Of a stretch of 64,000 nt of DNA, positions 43,472-52,791 are shown piece by piece. Position numbers and translations under genes: made by a program. Within the stretch, counting starts at the first letter, position 1, and every line of letters starts with the position of its first letter. The DNA comes from Cytobacillus luteolus (GTDB taxonomy: Bacteria > Bacillota > Bacilli > Bacillales > Bacillaceae_L), in the NCBI RefSeq assembly GCF_017873715.1, contig NZ_JAGGKM010000001.1:124001-188000 (forward strand). Direction: 5' to 3'. The notes under the pieces are model-generated. The model did not search any database, was not told where the DNA came from, and worked only from the letters and a program-made list of their open reading frames with translations.

Positions 43472-44752
43472 TTGGCGCAGCTTGCAAAACAGAAGGTGGT
43501 TAGTAGTACACCAATCCAAACACCATTTTATTATGGCTGGGTAATTGTGATGATTGGGTCAATGGCTGTGTTCTTTTCAGGACCAGGTCAGACCTATTCC
43601 AACGCGGTTTTTATTGATTTTTACCTTGCTGACTTTGGTTGGAATCGTTCGGTGATTTCTTCTATTTATTCAACAGCCACCTTGTGTGCTGGTTTACTAA
43701 TGATGGTTGTTGGAAGGTATATTGATAAATATGGCCAGCGTATCTCCATGGTTTTTGTTTCAGTCGCATTAGCGTTTGCCTGTTTATGGAACAGTATGGT
43801 AACAAACATTGTCATGCTCTTTATTGGATTTTTTCTTATTCGCTTATTCGGCCAAGGGTCAATGTCTTTGGTTCCTAATACACTGATTCCTCAGTGGTTT
43901 ATTGAAAAAAGAGGAAGAGCATTCAGTCTAATGGCTATAGGTGGTTTTGTCAGTTCAGCTCTCTTTCCAATCGTCAATCTTTGGATGATTGAACAATGGG
44001 GTTGGCAGTTTACATGGCGAGTAATGGGAATCGTGATACTTATGTTTTTTGTACCTTTAGCTTACTTCTTTGTTAGAAATAAACCAGAGGATATCGGCTT
44101 ATTGCCTGATAATAAACAAATTGTTACTAAGTCAAATGAAGCCGACATCGTTATTGAAGAGCAAAGCTGGACATTAGCTGAAGCAAAGAAAACAAGAACC
44201 TTTTGGCTATTGCTGTTTTGCGTAACCATTCCAGCTTTAGTCAACACGGGTCTTACATTTCATTTATTATCAATTTTCACAGAAAGTAGCTTGTCGCCAG
44301 TACTCGCAGCTACAGTCCTAAGCTTAATGGCAATTATCGGCTTCCCAATCAGTATTTTTTCTGGCTTTTTGGCTGATAAAATGCAAGCCAATTACATGCT
44401 AGTCATTGCATTCATTGGACAGATACTTTATATTCTAATTTTGTTAGTTTCTAAGTCAGCGATTCTAGCAATCTCTTTTGGGGTATTATGGGGAATCGTA
44501 GGTGGAGTTGAACGTATTGCTTTAAATGTTATTTGGCCAAACTTCTTTGGGAGGAAGTATATCGGAAGTATAAAAGGCTTGGCCATGTCAGTGATGGTTA
44601 TTGGGTCCGCGTTTGGACCACTGCCGTTTGGTGTGTTTTATGATATTTTCGGTGGATACAATGAGATTTTGATTGTTTTATTGATTTTTCCAGTGCTAGG
44701 AGCGCTAGCGGCATTTTGGGCTAAAAAGCCGGTTGCAAACTTGCAGCAGTAG
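43472..44752 (+). CDS. MFS transporter (monocarboxylate/oxalate-formate type)
   Basis: The start is TTG 43472 behind GGGGAGGA. The 426-residue protein has 12 transmembrane helices, with the MFS signature between helices 2 and 3 (GRYIDKYGQR) and GFLADKM in the second half. YYGWVIVMIGSMAVFFSGPGQTYSNAVFI is typical of the OxlT/MCT-like subfamily, which exchanges organic anions. The substrate cannot be told. Monocistronic. Confidence 0.88.
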   Translation: MAQLAKQKVVSSTPIQTPFYYGWVIVMIGSMAVFFSGPGQTYSNAVFIDFYLADFGWNRSVISSIYSTATLCAGLLMMVVGRYIDKYGQRISMVFVSVALAFACLWNSMVTNIVMLFIGFFLIRLFGQGSMSLVPNTLIPQWFIEKRGRAFSLMAIGGFVSSALFPIVNLWMIEQWGWQFTWRVMGIVILMFFVPLAYFFVRNKPEDIGLLPDNKQIVTKSNEADIVIEEQSWTLAEAKKTRTFWLLLFCVTIPALVNTGLTFHLLSIFTESSLSPVLAATVLSLMAIIGFPISIFSGFLADKMQANYMLVIAFIGQILYILILLVSKSAILAISFGVLWGIVGGVERIALNVIWPNFFGRKYIGSIKGLAMSVMVIGSAFGPLPFGVFYDIFGGYNEILIVLLIFPVLGALAAFWAKKPVANLQQ

Positions 44753-44782
44753 CAGTTTAAAAATTGATTAAGGAAAGTAAGG

Positions 44783-44960
44783 CGGACTCAGAAGCCGTTA
44801 TTTATGAAGATACTGCCATTTTATCTGTGAAACGAACCCAGATTCCACTATTGCAGAAAAATACAGCTATTTTACCTTGGTTTCAGCAAAATAAGGGTAG
44901 CTGAGTCCACAAAGGGGATAAATAGTAGTGTTTTTTTGACAATAAGGACCTCTGAGTCCG
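44783..44960. repeat. CTGAGTCC repeat family, copy at 44.8 kb
   Basis: GGACTCAGAAGCCGTTAT at 44784 and inverted CTGAGTCC copies at 44901 and 44952 (51 bp apart, each preceded by AATAAGG). The same family is at 56889-57113. It fills the space between the convergent MFS and DUF3231 genes. No coding potential was seen. Confidence 0.7.
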
Positions 44961-45029
44961 ATATGTCACCCAAATGGATCTTTAACCCATCAACATTCTA
45001 GATAAAGGTCACACTAAGTCATTAATAAG

Positions 45030-46028
45030 CTAATGTACTATTTTGTCTTGCTGTGGTGGTTGCTCTAACCAGCTATTATTAATCATTATATTTTGGACTT
45101 CTCCACCTAACTTCGACGTATCGTCCAGTAAATCCATATAATGTCGTTTTAAATCATTCCTCATACTTGTAGCTAATGAAGTTGCATAATCGGATAATCC
45201 GGCTGCTGTTAAAGTAGTTAATTGGTACATCATTAGCCTATCAGAAAACGCTGGTTGAGAAGAACTCATGACTTGTGTTTCAGAAGGCATTGGTGATGGT
45301 AATTGACTGCTTGTTAAAAACCTGGTAAGTGTGTTGATTACCTTTTCTGAGAGTTTCCCGGCTTTGTCCATGAAATCTCGTACTTCCTTTTTATCTGCTG
45401 TTTGTCCAAAGCCTTTTGTTATTGTATTGCCGACTACATTAGCTTCAATGTTTCCAAAAACATGGGATATTTCGATCGCATTTAAAAACCTCTGATCGCC
45501 CAATAAATTGATTCCATTTAGATAGTCCTTATCTTCAATAAAATCTGTTTTTTTTGGGGGTTCAATAAATGGAGGTCTTACATATATTCCTTTATCTAAC
45601 AACACATCACTAACCTCATCGAAAACAGTAATGCCTTCAGAAGAACATTCTTTAAAATGTTTCCTAATATCTTTGCGAGTAGACATGGTATGCATAAGAC
45701 CACAAGTTGAAGCCATTATTCTTGATAAATTTTTTATATACAATAAAGCAAAGGAATCTGAAAACAACCGTGGTGCATTTGTGTCTACATCTTGATTACT
45801 AAAACCTACTGGTACTGGTACATTTTCAAATTCTAATATTTGTTTAGTTTTATCTCTTATCTTTTCTACCTTTTGATTGGCATTTGTAAGCACTTTTAGT
45901 ACTTCTTTATCTTCTGCTTTTGCAATAAAATAGTTCAGCATGCAATTGCTATGAGTGTGGCTAATATATTCCTGCCATAAAGAAGCCATTTCTGCTGAAG
46001 TGAGTTTTACGCTTTCTGGAGAACTCAT
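45030..46028 (-). CDS. DUF3231 family protein, tandem domain
   Basis: ATG 46028 gives 332 residues. Two copies of a helical, ferritin-like DUF3231 domain lie at about residues 10-165 and 180-330. Each has an L-x-x-L/M-W type start and a late long helix (RLFSDSFALLYIKNLSRIMAS in the first, FSDRLMMYQLTTLTAAGLSDYATSLATSMRNDLKRHY in the second). DUF3231 proteins are related to CotF-like coat proteins and occur in spore formers. No catalytic motif is evident. Monocistronic. Confidence 0.8.
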   Translation of the reverse strand: MSSPESVKLTSAEMASLWQEYISHTHSNCMLNYFIAKAEDKEVLKVLTNANQKVEKIRDKTKQILEFENVPVPVGFSNQDVDTNAPRLFSDSFALLYIKNLSRIMASTCGLMHTMSTRKDIRKHFKECSSEGITVFDEVSDVLLDKGIYVRPPFIEPPKKTDFIEDKDYLNGINLLGDQRFLNAIEISHVFGNIEANVVGNTITKGFGQTADKKEVRDFMDKAGKLSEKVINTLTRFLTSSQLPSPMPSETQVMSSSQPAFSDRLMMYQLTTLTAAGLSDYATSLATSMRNDLKRHYMDLLDDTSKLGGEVQNIMINNSWLEQPPQQDKIVH

Positions 46029-46418
46029 AACTATATCTACTCCCACTTTAAATTTATTACTTTTAACTTTTGCTATATGTATGTAAATATACCTATAATT
46101 TTCCTAACCTCAACTAAAGATGAACCGCTCCAACTTCTACGTAAATTAAATCATCATCTTCCCTATTACACCACAATAGTAGTGATAACTTGTTCAGATC
46201 TTCCACTAAGTGAATTTCTTGAAAATAGCCACATAAACACCATAATTAAATTGAATTATTTGAATATATCTTCTTTTTAAATGTGACGTTTTTGTGAATG
46301 ATAGAGTATTTAAGAGAAATTAAGAGATTTATAGAGGATAAGTGCTATGATTTACGCTTACATCGAAATTTCGTAGTTTACGAATTTGTGATAAGATTCA
46401 CTTGTTAAAAACGGTCCC
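46029..46418 (+). other. Intergenic region before sulP
   Basis: No gene was supported. TATGAT near 46348 could be a -10 box, but without a good -35. CGAAATTTCG and CGAATTTGTG stretches (46364-46390) might compete with the leader hairpin at 46419. Confidence 0.3.
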
Positions 46419-46448
46419 GACTTTCATGAGAGTTGAAAGTCATTTTTA
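46419..46448 (+). terminator. Leader terminator/attenuator before sulP
   Basis: GACTTTCA (46419-46426) and TGAAAGTC (46434-46441) form a perfect stem, followed by ATTTTTAAAA, only 33 bases before the sulP start. In this position it would stop transcripts before the gene unless disrupted. Confidence 0.5.
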
Positions 46449-46480
46449 AAAATTATAGAAAAATAGGAAGAGGTGTTCTT

Positions 46481-47953
46481 TTGAACGTTCAGACAATTAA
46501 ACAAGAGTGGTTTGGTAACATCAAAGGCGATACTTTAGCGGGTATCGTTGTTGCCTTAGCATTAATTCCAGAGGCAATTGCCTTTTCAATCATCGCAGGT
46601 GTGGACCCAATGGTTGGTCTTTATGCTGCCTTCTGTATCGCAGTTGTGATTGCATTCGTTGGTGGAAGACCAGCGATGATTTCAGGTGCAACGGGAGCAA
46701 TGGCTCTTTTAATGGTGACCTTGGTTGCAGATCATGGCTTGCAATATTTATTTGCTGCAACCATTTTAACAGGTATTTTGCAGATTATTTTTGGGGTATT
46801 CAAGCTCGCTAGATACATGAAGTTTATACCGCGTTCGGTTATGGTAGGCTTCGTAAACGCACTAGCTATTCTTATTTTTACCGCTCAACTGACTCACTTT
46901 GTAGGAGAATCATGGCAAATGTATGCGATGGTTGCTGGAGCTTTAGCGATTATCTACATTCTGCCAAGGTTTACGAAGGTTGTACCTTCACCATTAGTGG
47001 CGATTATTGTTATTTCAATTATTGCTATTTTTTCTGGCAGTGGTGTTCGAACAGTTGGTGATATGGGAGAACTAACTCAAGCATTACCGTTTTTTGCGAT
47101 ACCAATGGTGCCGTTTAATCTTGAAACTTTATCGATTATTTTCCCTTATGCTTTAGCATTAGCTATTGTAGGTTTGCTTGAAACATTGTTAACAGCATCC
47201 ATTGTTGATGATATGACAGATACAGACAGTGATAAAAACAAAGAAAGCCGTGGTCAAGGTATTGCGAACATAGTAACTGGATTTTTCGGCGGAATGGCTG
47301 GCTGTGCGATGATCGGTCAGGCGGTTATCAACGTTAAATCGGGTGCAAGAGGAAGACTTTCTTCATTAGTTGCAGGGGTATTCCTGATGTTCTTAATACT
47401 AGTACTTGGTGGTCTTGTTGTTCAAATTCCAATGGCAGCGCTTGTTGGAGTTATGATAATGGTTTCCATCGGTACATTTGATTGGTCTTCATTAAAGCAA
47501 TTAAAGGTAGCACCGATTACCGATTCGATCGTAATGGTTGTTACAGTTGTAACCGTTGTGTACACTCATGATTTATCAAAAGGTGTTTTCGCAGGAATCA
47601 TCTTAAGTGCAATTTTCTTTGTTGCTAAAATTTCAAAGGTACATGTAACAAGTGTTTTAGCTGAAGGGAATCAAAAGCGTATTTATAAAGTAACAGGTCA
47701 AGTATTCTTCGCATCCGTTACTGACTTAGTAAATAGCTTTGATTTAAAGGAAAACATTACACACGTTGAAATTGATTTTTCACAGGCTCATGTTTGGGAT
47801 GACTCAGCGGTTGCTGCGATTGATAAAGTCGTTATAAAACTTAGAGAAAACAATACAGATGTAAAAATCATTGGGTTAAATGAACCTAGTTCTAACCTTG
47901 TAGAACGTTTAGCAGTTCATAGCAAGCCAGGCGCTAAGGTTTCTGGTCATTAA
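46481..47953 (+). CDS. SulP-family anion transporter with STAS domain
   Basis: TTG 46481 follows AGAGGTG by five bases; earlier in-frame codons lie inside the leader hairpin. The 490-residue protein has about 11 transmembrane helices ([37 protein letters not shown]) and a C-terminal STAS domain from about residue 390. SulP members carry sulfate or bicarbonate. A UspA gene follows, a recurring SulP-Usp pairing. A bicarbonate role is possible but not shown. Confidence 0.92.
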   Translation: MNVQTIKQEWFGNIKGDTLAGIVVALALIPEAIAFSIIAGVDPMVGLYAAFCIAVVIAFVGGRPAMISGATGAMALLMVTLVADHGLQYLFAATILTGILQIIFGVFKLARYMKFIPRSVMVGFVNALAILIFTAQLTHFVGESWQMYAMVAGALAIIYILPRFTKVVPSPLVAIIVISIIAIFSGSGVRTVGDMGELTQALPFFAIPMVPFNLETLSIIFPYALALAIVGLLETLLTASIVDDMTDTDSDKNKESRGQGIANIVTGFFGGMAGCAMIGQAVINVKSGARGRLSSLVAGVFLMFLILVLGGLVVQIPMAALVGVMIMVSIGTFDWSSLKQLKVAPITDSIVMVVTVVTVVYTHDLSKGVFAGIILSAIFFVAKISKVHVTSVLAEGNQKRIYKVTGQVFFASVTDLVNSFDLKENITHVEIDFSQAHVWDDSAVAAIDKVVIKLRENNTDVKIIGLNEPSSNLVERLAVHSKPGAKVSGH

Positions 47954-47958
47954 AGAAG

Positions 47959-47995
47959 AAAGGGTGTACTAGGTTTCTAGTATGCCCTTTTACAT
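47959..47995 (+). terminator. Terminator between sulP and uspA
   Basis: AAGGGTGTACTAG pairs with CTAGTATGCCCTT through Watson-Crick and G-T pairs around loop GTTT, followed by TTA. It probably makes UspA expression partly independent. Confidence 0.65.
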
Positions 47996-48011
47996 AATAG
48001 GAGGGATATCA

Positions 48012-48422
48012 ATGTTCACAAAAATATTAGTTGCTTCTGATGGATCTAAACATGCGGTGAAAGCTACAGAAAAAGCAGTATATATAGCTTCTGCTAACCC
48101 AAACGCTGTAGTTGAGGTTGTCTATGTAGTGGATGCACAAACATCCAAAGCTGATGTATTACACAGTAAAGACAAGGAAGTAACAAGAAAAGAAAGAATA
48201 CTAAGTACGGAGCAAGTATTAAAAGATAATAACCTAAATTATAAAGTAACTACGCTTCATGGTGAACCGGGCCCGACAATTGTTGACTATGCAAACTCAA
48301 ATGAATTCGACGTAGTTGTGATTGGAAGTAGGGGACTTAATACACTTCAGGAAATGGTTTTAGGAAGTGTTAGTCACAAAGTGGCAAAGCGTGTAAACTG
48401 TCCTGTTTTAATTGTTAAGTAA
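48012..48422 (+). CDS. Universal stress protein UspA family
   Basis: ATG 48012 follows TAGGAGGGA. The 136-residue protein has the Usp fold: KILVASDGSKHAVKATEKA at the start and the ATP-binding loop GSRGLNTLQEMVLGSVSHKV near the end, with G-2x-G-9x-G(S) spacing. It should bind ATP and act as a stress-related dimer. It lies 58 bases after sulP and may modulate the transporter. Confidence 0.92.
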   Translation: MFTKILVASDGSKHAVKATEKAVYIASANPNAVVEVVYVVDAQTSKADVLHSKDKEVTRKERILSTEQVLKDNNLNYKVTTLHGEPGPTIVDYANSNEFDVVVIGSRGLNTLQEMVLGSVSHKVAKRVNCPVLIVK

Positions 48423-48492
48423 TTCTTTTGAAAAAAAGTGTATGTTTTTTAAGGGTTTAGTTATACTATTTTAGTGTAACTAAACTATATAT

Positions 48493-48517
48493 TCCGCAGT
48501 AGCTCAGTGGTAGAGCT
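48493..48517 (+). pseudogene. Duplicated 5' half of tRNA-Asn
   Basis: TCCGCAGTAGCTCAGTGGTAGAGCT here is identical to the first 25 bases of the intact tRNA-Asn at 48652, and identity extends to ATAT before it. The anticodon and T arms are missing. The 134-base spacer between the copies has no clear gene. Confidence 0.85.
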
Positions 48518-48651
48518 CGTCCGAATATGCTTCTTGAATCATCTTCAGCATACCGATCGAGCTGCTACTTGATTTATCTTCCTGAGATCGGGATGATCGG
48601 AGATACTGATTAAAAACTCGGAAACAAAATAACGTTTATTTACCACCATAT

Positions 48652-48726
48652 TCCGCAGTAGCTCAGTGGTAGAGCTATCGGCTGTTAACCGATCGGTCGC
48701 AGGTTCGAGTCCTGCCTGCGGAGCCA
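48652..48726 (+). tRNA. tRNA-Asn (anticodon GUU)
   Basis: A complete cloverleaf: acceptor TCCGCAG with CTGCGGA, D-arm GCTCAGTGGTAGAGC, anticodon arm ATCGGCTGTTAACCGAT with GTT, T-arm CAGGTTCGAGTCCTG. Discriminator G and an encoded CCA follow. Confidence 0.97.
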
Positions 48727-48737
48727 TACATATAATT

Positions 48738-48770
48738 AAAACCCATAGTTAATATGGGTTTTTTTCTTTA
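48738..48770. terminator. Terminator after tRNA-Asn
   Basis: AAAACCCATA pairs with TATGGGTTTT, followed by TTTTTCTTT. It probably also ends the convergent gene at 48768. Confidence 0.85.
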
Positions 48771-49391
48771 TTCTTTCTTTATAAGCGTTATTTCGTCAAT
48801 CATCCATCTTTCTTCTTGTTCTCTATTTAGTGTGGATTTTGACACGATAAACTGATAGTCACCTTTAATCGCTTCTACTGTCCGGTAGGTAAGAAGGACT
48901 TTGTCTTTATCAAGGCTGAATTCCTTTAGGTCAAGTACAACATTTGGTATCCACTCAATTGATTTGCCATACTTCCCAAAGAACAAGTGACAAGGACAAT
49001 TCCCTTCACGGTCTATTGTAGAATAACCACCACCAATGTTTAGTGAGACTAAATTCGACGCTTCTTTTATTGTATTTGCTACCTTATAAGCCTCTACTAT
49101 GCCAGTTGCTTCTTTAAAACCTTGATAATCTAACGAAGTTTTTAAACCTTCAACATCTTCTTCTAACTTAGCAACTTCCATTACTAGTTCTTTATTTTCT
49201 TTCAATAACTCATTAGAGGTTAGTGAGCTGTTTTCAAGTTCTTTTTCTATAGAAGTAACTTGTTTTACCAACTTTTCATTATCTACTTGCAGTTTATCGG
49301 CAGCATCCGAGATACGTAGGTTATCGATAATAGCTAATGTAGAAAATACTACTAAAATGATTAATCCATATGTTTTCAAGTTCTTTTTCAA
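48768..49391 (-). CDS. Membrane-anchored coiled-coil protein
   Basis: TTG 49391 is preferred over ATG 49397, because GGAGGG (49398-49403) abuts the ATG but lies six bases from the TTG. The 207-residue protein has a transmembrane helix at about residues 8-24 (GLIILVVFSTLAIIDNL). A long coiled coil of about 70 residues follows, then a soluble domain with NCPCHLFFGKYGKSIEW and a final beta-rich part. The CPC pair might bind metal or form a disulfide. The family is unknown to me. The large 52-bp repeat array lies immediately upstream. Confidence 0.65.
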   Translation of the reverse strand: MKKNLKTYGLIILVVFSTLAIIDNLRISDAADKLQVDNEKLVKQVTSIEKELENSSLTSNELLKENKELVMEVAKLEEDVEGLKTSLDYQGFKEATGIVEAYKVANTIKEASNLVSLNIGGGYSTIDREGNCPCHLFFGKYGKSIEWIPNVVLDLKEFSLDKDKVLLTYRTVEAIKGDYQFIVSKSTLNREQEERWMIDEITLIKKE

Positions 49392-49420
49392 GTCCATCCC
49401 TCCACCCTGAGCAATACAAG

Positions 49421-50110
49421 CATAAACCTTTATGAGCCCTTATATAGTGATTTTTGAAAAGTGAGGTCACATAAACGGATTTATGAGCCCTCAAAATCGT
49501 GATTTATTAGATAATGAGGTCACATAAACAAATTTATGAGCCCTCAAAATCTTGATTCTCAGAAAGTAGGTCACATAAACAAATTTATGAGCCCTCATAA
49601 TCCTGATTTTCAGATAGTGAGGTCGCATAAACGGATTTATGAACCCTCAAGATACTGATTTTCGAAAAATGAGGTCACATAAACGGATTTATGAACCCTC
49701 AAGATACTGATTTTCGAAAAATGAGGTCACATAAACGGATTTATGAGCCCTCAAGATACTGATTTTCGAAAAATGAGGTCACATAAACGGATTTATGATC
49801 CCTCAAGATACTGATTTTCGAAAAACGAGGTCACATAAACGGATTTATGAACCCTCAAGATACTGATTTTCGAAAAATGAGGTCACATAAACGGATTTAT
49901 GAGCCCTCATAATCCTGATTTTCAGATAGTGAGGTCGCATAAACGGATTTATGAACCCTCAAGATACTGATTTTCGAAAAATGAGGTCACATAAACGGAT
50001 TTATGAGCCCTCATAATCCTGATTTTCAGAAAGTGAGGTCGCATAAACGGATTTATGAACCCTCAAGATACCGATTATCAGAAACCTAGGTCATCTAAAC
50101 GAATTTATGA
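49421..50110. repeat. 52-bp tandem hairpin-repeat array, 14 units
   Basis: CATAAAC recurs at 49421, 49470, 49523, 49574, 49626, 49678, 49730, 49782, 49834, 49886, 49938, 49990 and 50042, with a decayed unit at 50092. From 49574 to 50042 every spacing is exactly 52. Each unit has GAGGTCACATAAA - CGGA - TTTATGAGCCCTC, pairing at 11 of 13 positions, then a spacer with ACTGATTTTCGAAAAAT. Two spacer types alternate (AAGATACTG... and ATAATCCTG...). No ORF, no unique spacers, no cas genes. 50111-50276 shows nothing clear. Confidence 0.92.
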
Positions 50111-50276
50111 TCCACTGAAATCGTAATTTTCCATAAGTCAGTCCACAAAACTAGAATTCGAAGCATCTATTTTTTCCGAAAGTGATTATTAATACATATA
50201 CGGATATCAAGTTAAATTGTTTCAGAATAATCACGAGAACATTAAGTCATTTAAAAATTTAGTCAATTATAGATTA

Positions 50277-50312
50277 AAAGAGTAATGAGGCAATGCTCAC
50301 TACTCTTTTTTA
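50277..50312. terminator. Terminator of the RNase J gene
   Basis: AAAAGAGTA-TGAG pairs with CTCA-TACTCTTTT. The stem lies 11 bases beyond the RNase J stop. T-runs lie on both strands. Confidence 0.8.
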
Positions 50313-50322
50313 GGTAATTCAA

Positions 50323-51963
50323 TTACGATAGTTCAATAAACTTAGTAATAATAAGTGGATTGCGTTTTGTCTTATGATAGATAAAATCGGAAAGTTTCTT
50401 TCTAAGGTTGTATTCGCTTATTGAACTGTGTTGTAGTTCATTAGTTACAGATTGTCTAATATCTTTCATAAGTTCCACAGAATCTCGTATGAAAACAAAA
50501 CCCCTAGAAATTAATTGAGGCTCACCAATGATTTTTCCTTCTTTTCGCAGGATAAAAACAGACAACATTCCGTGTTCGGATAATGCCTTTCGTTCTTGCA
50601 GGACGCTTCTACCAATCTCACCAATGCTATTGCCATCAATATACACAGAATTACCAGGCACTTTACTCCCAATAAATCCGGTATGTTCATTAATCTCTAA
50701 GACATCACCGTTATCCATTAGGAAGGTGTTTTCTTTTGGGATATCACACTGGATAGCAAGTGATTGATGCATTTTTTGCATTTTAAATTCCCCGTGAATC
50801 GGAATAAAGTGTTTTGGTTTCATAAGACGAATCATTAATTTTTGTTCCTCTTGAGCTCCGTGACCTGAAGTGTGAATGTGACTTAATTTGTGACTAATTA
50901 CTTCTGCACCTGCTCTTGCTAATTTATCGATTACTCGATTAACAGCAACTCCATTGCCAGGAATAGGTGAGGATGAAAAGATGATGGTATCTCCAGGAAT
51001 AACATGTATGTGTCTATGACGTCCCTCAGAAATCCTGGATAATGCTGCAAATGGCTCACCTTGGCTACCAGTACATAGGATTGTTATTTCATTTGCAGGA
51101 TAATCCTTTATTTCATTAACTGTAATAAAAGTGCCAGGTGGTGCGATTATGTATCCTAACTCTCTGGCTAATGTGATATTTTTTTCCATGCTTCTTCCTA
51201 TCAAGCAAACTTTTCGATTGGTTTTAATGGAGGCATTGATTGCCTCTTGTAATCGGTAGATGTTTGATGCAAAAGTTGCAAAGATGACACGTCCGGTTTG
51301 TTTTTGGATAATGTCTAGGATGTTCTTACCAATTAATTGTTCAGAAATAGAAAAACCGGGTTTTTCACTATTTGTACTATCTGATAATAGACAAAGCACA
51401 CCATTCTTTCCTATCTCACCCATTTTAATTAAATCAGGTTCTTGTCCAACAGGAGAGAAATCGAATTTAAAATCACCTGTATGAACAACTTTCCCTAAAG
51501 GAGTATCGACTACAATTCCGAATGAATCAGGAATACTATGGGTAGTCGCAAAGAAAGAGATACTTACTTCATTAAAAGTCACAATGGTGTCGTGAGAAAT
51601 TTCATGTAAAGAAGCCTCTCGTAGCAGATTGTGTTCTTCTAATTTCCCTTTAATCAAACCGACGGCAAGCTTACCTGCATAAATCGGCACATTTATACTT
51701 TTTAATAAAAAAGGGATGCCTCCGATATGATCTTCATGACCATGAGTTATGAATAAGCCTTTCACTTTAGAGGCATTCTCAACCAGATAGGTATAGTCTG
51801 GAATAATATAGTCTATTCCAAAGAGTTCATTATCAGGGAACCTTATTCCAGAATCAATGATAATAATTTCATTTTTAAATTCTACTATGTACATGTTTTT
51901 TCCAACTTCCCCTAGGCCACCTAAGGGAATGATTTTTACTTTTTCTGTGTCTATTTCAGTCAT
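50323..51963 (-). CDS. RNase J-family ribonuclease
   Basis: ATG 51963 follows GTGGAGG, giving 546 residues. A beta-CASP metallo-beta-lactamase: zinc motif H74-G-H76-E-D78-H79 (THGHEDHIGG), ATTHSIPDSFG, HTGDFKFDFSP, the beta-CASP motif CTGSQGEPFAALSRI and HIHTSGHGAQEEQKLM. The C-terminal RNase J domain is present. RNase J has endonuclease and 5'-3' exonuclease activity in mRNA decay and maturation. Its isolation and divergence from typical J1 suggest that it may be an additional paralogue; that needs the rest of the genome. Confidence 0.9.
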   Translation of the reverse strand: MTEIDTEKVKIIPLGGLGEVGKNMYIVEFKNEIIIIDSGIRFPDNELFGIDYIIPDYTYLVENASKVKGLFITHGHEDHIGGIPFLLKSINVPIYAGKLAVGLIKGKLEEHNLLREASLHEISHDTIVTFNEVSISFFATTHSIPDSFGIVVDTPLGKVVHTGDFKFDFSPVGQEPDLIKMGEIGKNGVLCLLSDSTNSEKPGFSISEQLIGKNILDIIQKQTGRVIFATFASNIYRLQEAINASIKTNRKVCLIGRSMEKNITLARELGYIIAPPGTFITVNEIKDYPANEITILCTGSQGEPFAALSRISEGRHRHIHVIPGDTIIFSSSPIPGNGVAVNRVIDKLARAGAEVISHKLSHIHTSGHGAQEEQKLMIRLMKPKHFIPIHGEFKMQKMHQSLAIQCDIPKENTFLMDNGDVLEINEHTGFIGSKVPGNSVYIDGNSIGEIGRSVLQERKALSEHGMLSVFILRKEGKIIGEPQLISRGFVFIRDSVELMKDIRQSVTNELQHSSISEYNLRKKLSDFIYHKTKRNPLIITKFIELS

Positions 51964-52286
51964 TTTATCCTCCACTTATGCTTTATTATTAATTATGGCT
52001 ATTTTAAATTCATATGAACTTTTAGTAGAAATTTGAGGTGAAGAGGGGGAAAGGAGGGAAATTTTTTTGGCAAACAGCGATTTCTATAGGTAAGTGCTCT
52101 GTTCTCCGTAATATAAATTTAATTACATTATAGATGGGAATAATGAATGCGTCAAAAATATAAACAGATATAAAGTGGATATAAATCAAACGTAAATACA
52201 ATGAAGAAAACCAAAATTGAAATATTGAACCCCTGAATAGAATTCCAAAAAAATACCACCCTATATTATGAAAGGGAGGTAATAAT

Positions 52287-52724
52287 ATGGAACAACAATT
52301 AAGAAATATCATGACATCAGATGTTTATACTGTTAAGGATTCACAAACGATTCAAGAAGCAGCGGCTCTAATGAGTGAGCATAATATCGGGGCAATTCCG
52401 GTTGTAAATAACACCGGTGAAATGGTTGGGATTGTAACAGACCGTGATATCACGCTTCGTGCTACAGCACAAGGTGAAGCTTCCCAAACTCGAGTTTCTG
52501 AAGTAATGACTGCTCAGGAAATTGTTAAAGGGACACCAGATATGGATATCCATCAGGCAGCCCAATTAATGGCAGACCAGCAAATCCGTCGCTTACCTGT
52601 TGTTGAAAATGGGCAAATTGTTGGAATGGTTTCATTAGGAGACATAGCGGTAAAAGACCAGTTTGACCAAGATGCTGAACAAGCATTATCAAGTATTTCA
52701 ACACCGTCAGAACCTCAAAGCTAA
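52287..52724 (+). CDS. Tandem CBS-domain protein
   Basis: A 145-residue protein made of two CBS domains (about 8-60 and 73-125): AALMSEHNIGAIPVVNNTGEMVGIVTDRDI and AQLMADQQIRRLPVVENGQIVGMVSLGDIA. Pairs of CBS domains bind adenosine nucleotides and act as energy sensors. B. subtilis YhcV is a similar free-standing form. ATG 52287 follows AAAGGGAGG. The C-terminus is an acidic tail. Terminator at 52745. Confidence 0.9.
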   Translation: MEQQLRNIMTSDVYTVKDSQTIQEAAALMSEHNIGAIPVVNNTGEMVGIVTDRDITLRATAQGEASQTRVSEVMTAQEIVKGTPDMDIHQAAQLMADQQIRRLPVVENGQIVGMVSLGDIAVKDQFDQDAEQALSSISTPSEPQS

Positions 52725-52744
52725 GATTACATATCAATAGTTAC

Positions 52745-52782
52745 AAATGGAGTGTAAGAATTTTACACTCCATTTGTATTTA
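52745..52782. terminator. Bidirectional terminator
   Basis: AAATGGAGTGTAA pairs with TTACACTCCATTT, followed by GTATTT. It separates the convergent CBS and SDR genes. Confidence 0.85.
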
Positions 52783-52791
52783 ATCAAATTT

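Noticed and set aside
46077-46280. Plus-strand 67-aa ORF with a hydrophobic start
   Set aside because: No Shine-Dalgarno sequence and no family resemblance; it lies in the AT-rich region before sulP.
48545-48727. Minus-strand 60-aa ORF containing AGLEPATDRLTADSSTTELL
   Set aside because: It is the antisense translation of tRNA-Asn, a well-known spurious protein in databases.
49421-50110. CRISPR array
   Set aside because: The whole 52-bp unit repeats; there are no unique spacers of constant length, and no cas genes in the window.
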